DNA of 21,292 nucleotides from Russula earlei. Its lineage: Eukaryota; Basidiomycota; Agaricomycetes; Russulales; Russulaceae. Position numbers and translations under genes: made by a program. The notes beneath the pieces were generated by a model. That model saw only the letters and a list, made by a program, of their open reading frames with translations. It was not told where the DNA came from and made no database searches. Where the stretch lies: contig JAGFNK010000807.1 of the NCBI GenBank assembly GCA_025769875.1, forward strand, positions 1-21,292, given 5' to 3'. Below, one piece after another: positions 18,830-21,292 of this stretch (positions are counted from its first letter, which is position 1; each line of letters opens with the position of its first letter).

Positions 18830-20278
18830 GTCGTTAGTGAAGCAACAGGAACGGGTTCTTCTTGCGCAGGTTCAATGTTTTCATCTTGGATGGTTGTAGC
18901 TCTGACTGTTTGGGGGCGAGAACCTTGTCGTTGGCGTCCTTGAGCTGCTTTCTTTGCTCTGCATTGATTTGCCATATGATTCTTCTTTCCACAATAATAA
19001 CAGAGATTGTTCTTGCGTCGAAATTCTTTCTCTGCATCTGTGAGGGGTTTCCTTTCACTTCTGGATTCCCAGGGTCGTTCATTGGGCTCTCCTTGGTACA
19101 AGTTAATTTCCAATGGATTGTCTGATCCTTGAGTGTTCAATCCTCGGGCACGCACAGAGCGTCCTCCTCGAAAAGCAGTGGAGTTGTATAGGTGGAAAAG
19201 GTTGTCGAATTCTCTTGCTGCTTTGACAAGGGCTGCAAGCGTAGTTGGTGTTCGGTGTGATTCCCAGTATTTTCTGATGTAAGGCCGGGTTAATGTTCTT
19301 CCTAAATGCGTACATCTTTGTTCTTTCATCGGTGGTAGCTCGTGATGCGTGGTGTGACCATTTCTGATACCATTCATTAAATGGTAGTTTTCCTTGATAA
19401 TAGGTGTGCATGGTATTAGCGGAGGCCAACTCTGCTTCTGCAGGGATAAAGTGATCGGCAAAGGCTTTCTTGAAGTCGTCCCATGACCCATAGTCTGCTA
19501 CGGTACGAGCCATAGCCTTGGTGGTTTGTTCTCTAGCCCACGCTCCGGCGGGTGTTCCTACTTTAAAGTGGGTTAGTGCAGCGGCAACTTTCTTGCTTTC
19601 ATCTGTAAAGGAGTCGCCATTGATGTAGTAATAATTGGCCAGAGCTGCCCAAAAGGCTTCTGCGTTATCAGCCTTTCCGTCAAAGGGTTCTGGTGCTGTT
19701 CCGACAAGGCGTGGATTGCTTGACATGGTGGGATTCTGAGTTGTTGTAGCTGTAACAATAGGTGGGGCTGAACCTTGTAGTTGGATTCTAGTTGGAGTGA
19801 GCGTTCGAGGGACTGCTTGTGGTACGTTGCTAGTTGTATGAGGAGTAGGTTGTTGGGTATTACGCCGAGTAGAAGGTCCTGGAGTGGTGCTTCGAGTGCT
19901 CTGAGCAGTTCCTAGGATAGCGGTAACTTCTTGAGGTGTTCTGGCTGAGAAATCGACTTCTCGATTGTTATAGTAAACCCAATGTCTTCTAGAACGGCTC
20001 CACTTGACTGGTCTGTCTAGGAAGAGGCCTGTGTAGTTATAGGGGTTGAAGTCTTGAACGTTTTCTGCTCCTGGGGCTGCCGCTTTAAGTTGTTCGGTGG
20101 TAACTTCGTCGTTATCGTCTTCGTATAACCAAGTGTCAGAAAGATTTCCGTGGTTGATAATAGGTGTGCCTGCAAATTTTCCTCGATAACAGTGATCTTG
20201 GGTGTCGTAACTGAGGTTTTCAAATAGGAGTGGGATTAGGTTCTCTTCTTCGTCAGTGATGTCCCTCCTAGTGCTCAT
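18769..20278 (-). pseudogene. Ty3/gypsy gag, one frame change
   Basis: ATG at 20278 (MSTRRDITDEEE); an inner ATG (MSSNPRLVG) at about 19725 precedes the recognisable retrotransposon gag fold: PEPFDGKADNAEAFW, AALTHFKVGTPAGAW, DFKKAFADHF, YYQGKLPFNEWYQKW. A frame change near 19252 splits it; the continuation (TTLAALVKAAREFDNLF) is the next expected gag motif. The zinc knuckle CYYCGKKNHMANQC follows, then a basic linker and the stop TAA at 18769-18771. The roughly 185 residues before the inner ATG are Thr/Pro-rich with an acidic, Trp/Tyr-containing segment and have no family I recognise. Gag forms the particle and binds RNA. Pol lies in the -1 frame and overlaps by 61 nt. Confidence 0.88.
18771..18775 (-). 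promoter_or_regulatory. Candidate -1 frameshift site at the gag stop
   Basis: On the minus strand gag ends GAT TTT TAA, inside a run of five T (18775-18771). A tRNA-Phe on TTT facing the stop could slip back one base, re-pair perfectly on TTT and continue TTA ATT GGA in the pol frame. This is a P-site slip at a stop codon, not a canonical X XXY YYZ heptamer. Inferred from the frames only. Confidence 0.45.
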
Positions 20279-20382
20279 AGATCTTAGACGACTGTTATAG
20301 TCCAATGACCGTTGTTCCAAGGATATGCAATGGTGTAGGCTGGCTTTAGTCGAATGGTATCGGGTCTTCCTTTGATGTTTTC

Positions 20383-21292
20383 TTAATTGGATTCGGGAGT
20401 AGCTTCAGTAATGCTGCTTTGTGTTAGAACTACTCGGGTTTTCCACAGATATCCTTCAAATTCTGCTGGAGAGATGGCAAAGTCACTTATTTCCTTGGTG
20501 GGATGCTTGTAAACTATAAAGTGTGTCAGTCGTTGATGCCAAGCTTGGGTACAATAATTCTTGAATTCAATTAATTCTCTCCTTGAACGTGTAGGTAGGT
20601 TTAATGCTAAGAAGGATTGTTCTGGTAGGTAGCAGTGTAAATCAGTACTCCTTAGATCGGCACTATCAGGGGATTCAACAAGGGGTGATGCGAAGGGTTG
20701 GGTAGGTACATAGGGGTAGGAATACGATTGGTAAACAAGGGTAAGTAGGCGTCAGGAGGGGGGTAGGAGGTAATGGTCTTTCAACAAGAAAACCTCTTGC
20801 GTTGGGAACTGTTTCTCTCTCAGGGGGTCGTTGGGATGACGCGCGTCTCCTGTGTCGAGGAGCCAGATTTATCGAATGGGCGAGGGTGGTAATCGCCTGG
20901 CGTCCACAAGGTAATTCTGTCAGGAGTAGGAGGTGTGTCTGGTCGAAAGTCGCACATGCAATACTCTGGTTTTGCAGTTACACCTTGCTGTCCACGGATT
21001 TGACTCAGTATTTCTGTGCTGGCAGACCAACGTTCTTGGCTAGTTGGGACAGTGGTCTGAATCGGTGTGAGGGGTCGAGGGGCGAGACTTGAGGCTTCTA
21101 GGATTGCTGGGACAGAATAGTACGCAGGGGGACCAGTATATGAGGCGTCTGGGCTGGTAATTGCCCAAGGTTGATTGTAGTCTGCGTCGTATAGCCAAGA
21201 GTTAGTTTCCCAATCAAAGGTGTTGTGTATTCCTGGTACAACAGCAAGTTGGACGTAAGATTGATTTTCCCTTTGTATTCTGTTGAGGCGTA
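20383..21292 (-). pseudogene. Unidentified ORF upstream of gag, running off the window edge
   Basis: Minus strand. From the right edge an open frame of about 156 codons without a start runs to about 20870 (Pro/Thr/Ser-rich, with DWETNSWLYDADYNQPW near its beginning), then the sense continues in another frame (WLLDTGDARHPNDPLREKQF), passes a TGA at 20752-20754 and ends at TAA 20383-20385 (end VLTQSSITEATPESN). The last 110 codons include a basic/aromatic segment (RSRRELIEFKNYC, AWHQRLTHF). It stops 105 nt before the gag ATG, on the same strand. No known domain is recognised. It could be an extra ORF of the gypsy element placed between the 5' LTR and gag, or part of another element or host gene next to it. 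The frame change near 20862-20875 and the TGA make it a pseudogene unless one is an assembly error or an intron exists. Confidence 0.5.

Overview
The window looks like a stretch of transposon-dense fungal genome, most probably from an agaricomycete basidiomycete. The reasons are the very short introns (about 48-57 bp, mostly GTAAGT-type donors), the element families present (chromodomain Ty3/gypsy, Ty1/copia, a Helitron with an intron-rich N-terminus, an intron-bearing Tc1-like transposase) and the absence of any bacterial gene organisation. I see no intact host gene, no rRNA or tRNA gene and no CRISPR array. The species cannot be named from this sequence.

Layout. 1-978: mostly unrecognised, with a weak SAP-like fragment on the minus strand. 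979-4402: a decayed, truncated Ty1/copia element on the minus strand (5' LTR 3924-4402, half-tRNA primer site 3912-3923, gag-protease-integrase in one frame broken by in-frame stops, most of RT and RNase H missing). Its LTR cuts exactly into a Helitron gene, 4403-6020 minus, of which four exons remain. 6150-6984: solo LTR of a gypsy element. 6985-8525: unrecognised, CpG-poor DNA. 8526-9034: a second, unrelated solo LTR. 9058-9890: a tandem duplication of about 221 bp whose second copy was later split by a 387-bp MITE (9391-9777). 10396-10847: a diverged copia-family LTR in inverted orientation to the first. 10848-12186: mostly unrecognised, with palindromes and a small hydrophobic ORF. 12187-13369: a five-exon Tc1-like transposase pseudogene, plus strand. 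13975-21292: a much younger Ty3/gypsy chromovirus on the minus strand (3' LTR, pol, gag, and an extra unidentified ORF upstream of gag that runs off the right edge).

Two age classes stand out. The copia, Tc1-like and unannotated parts are CpG-poor and their broken frames carry stops that a single C-to-T change could explain. The gypsy element keeps more CpG, has no premature stops in gag or pol, and is broken only by single-base indels.

The most interesting signals are: the unidentified ORF before gag; a probable -1 slip at the gag stop codon; paired hairpins in the copia LTRs whose loops match within each LTR but differ between LTRs; clusters of bZIP-type sites in the gypsy-family LTR promoters; and a self-documenting empty/filled site pair for the MITE. 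All family assignments come from reading motifs by eye; no database search was possible.
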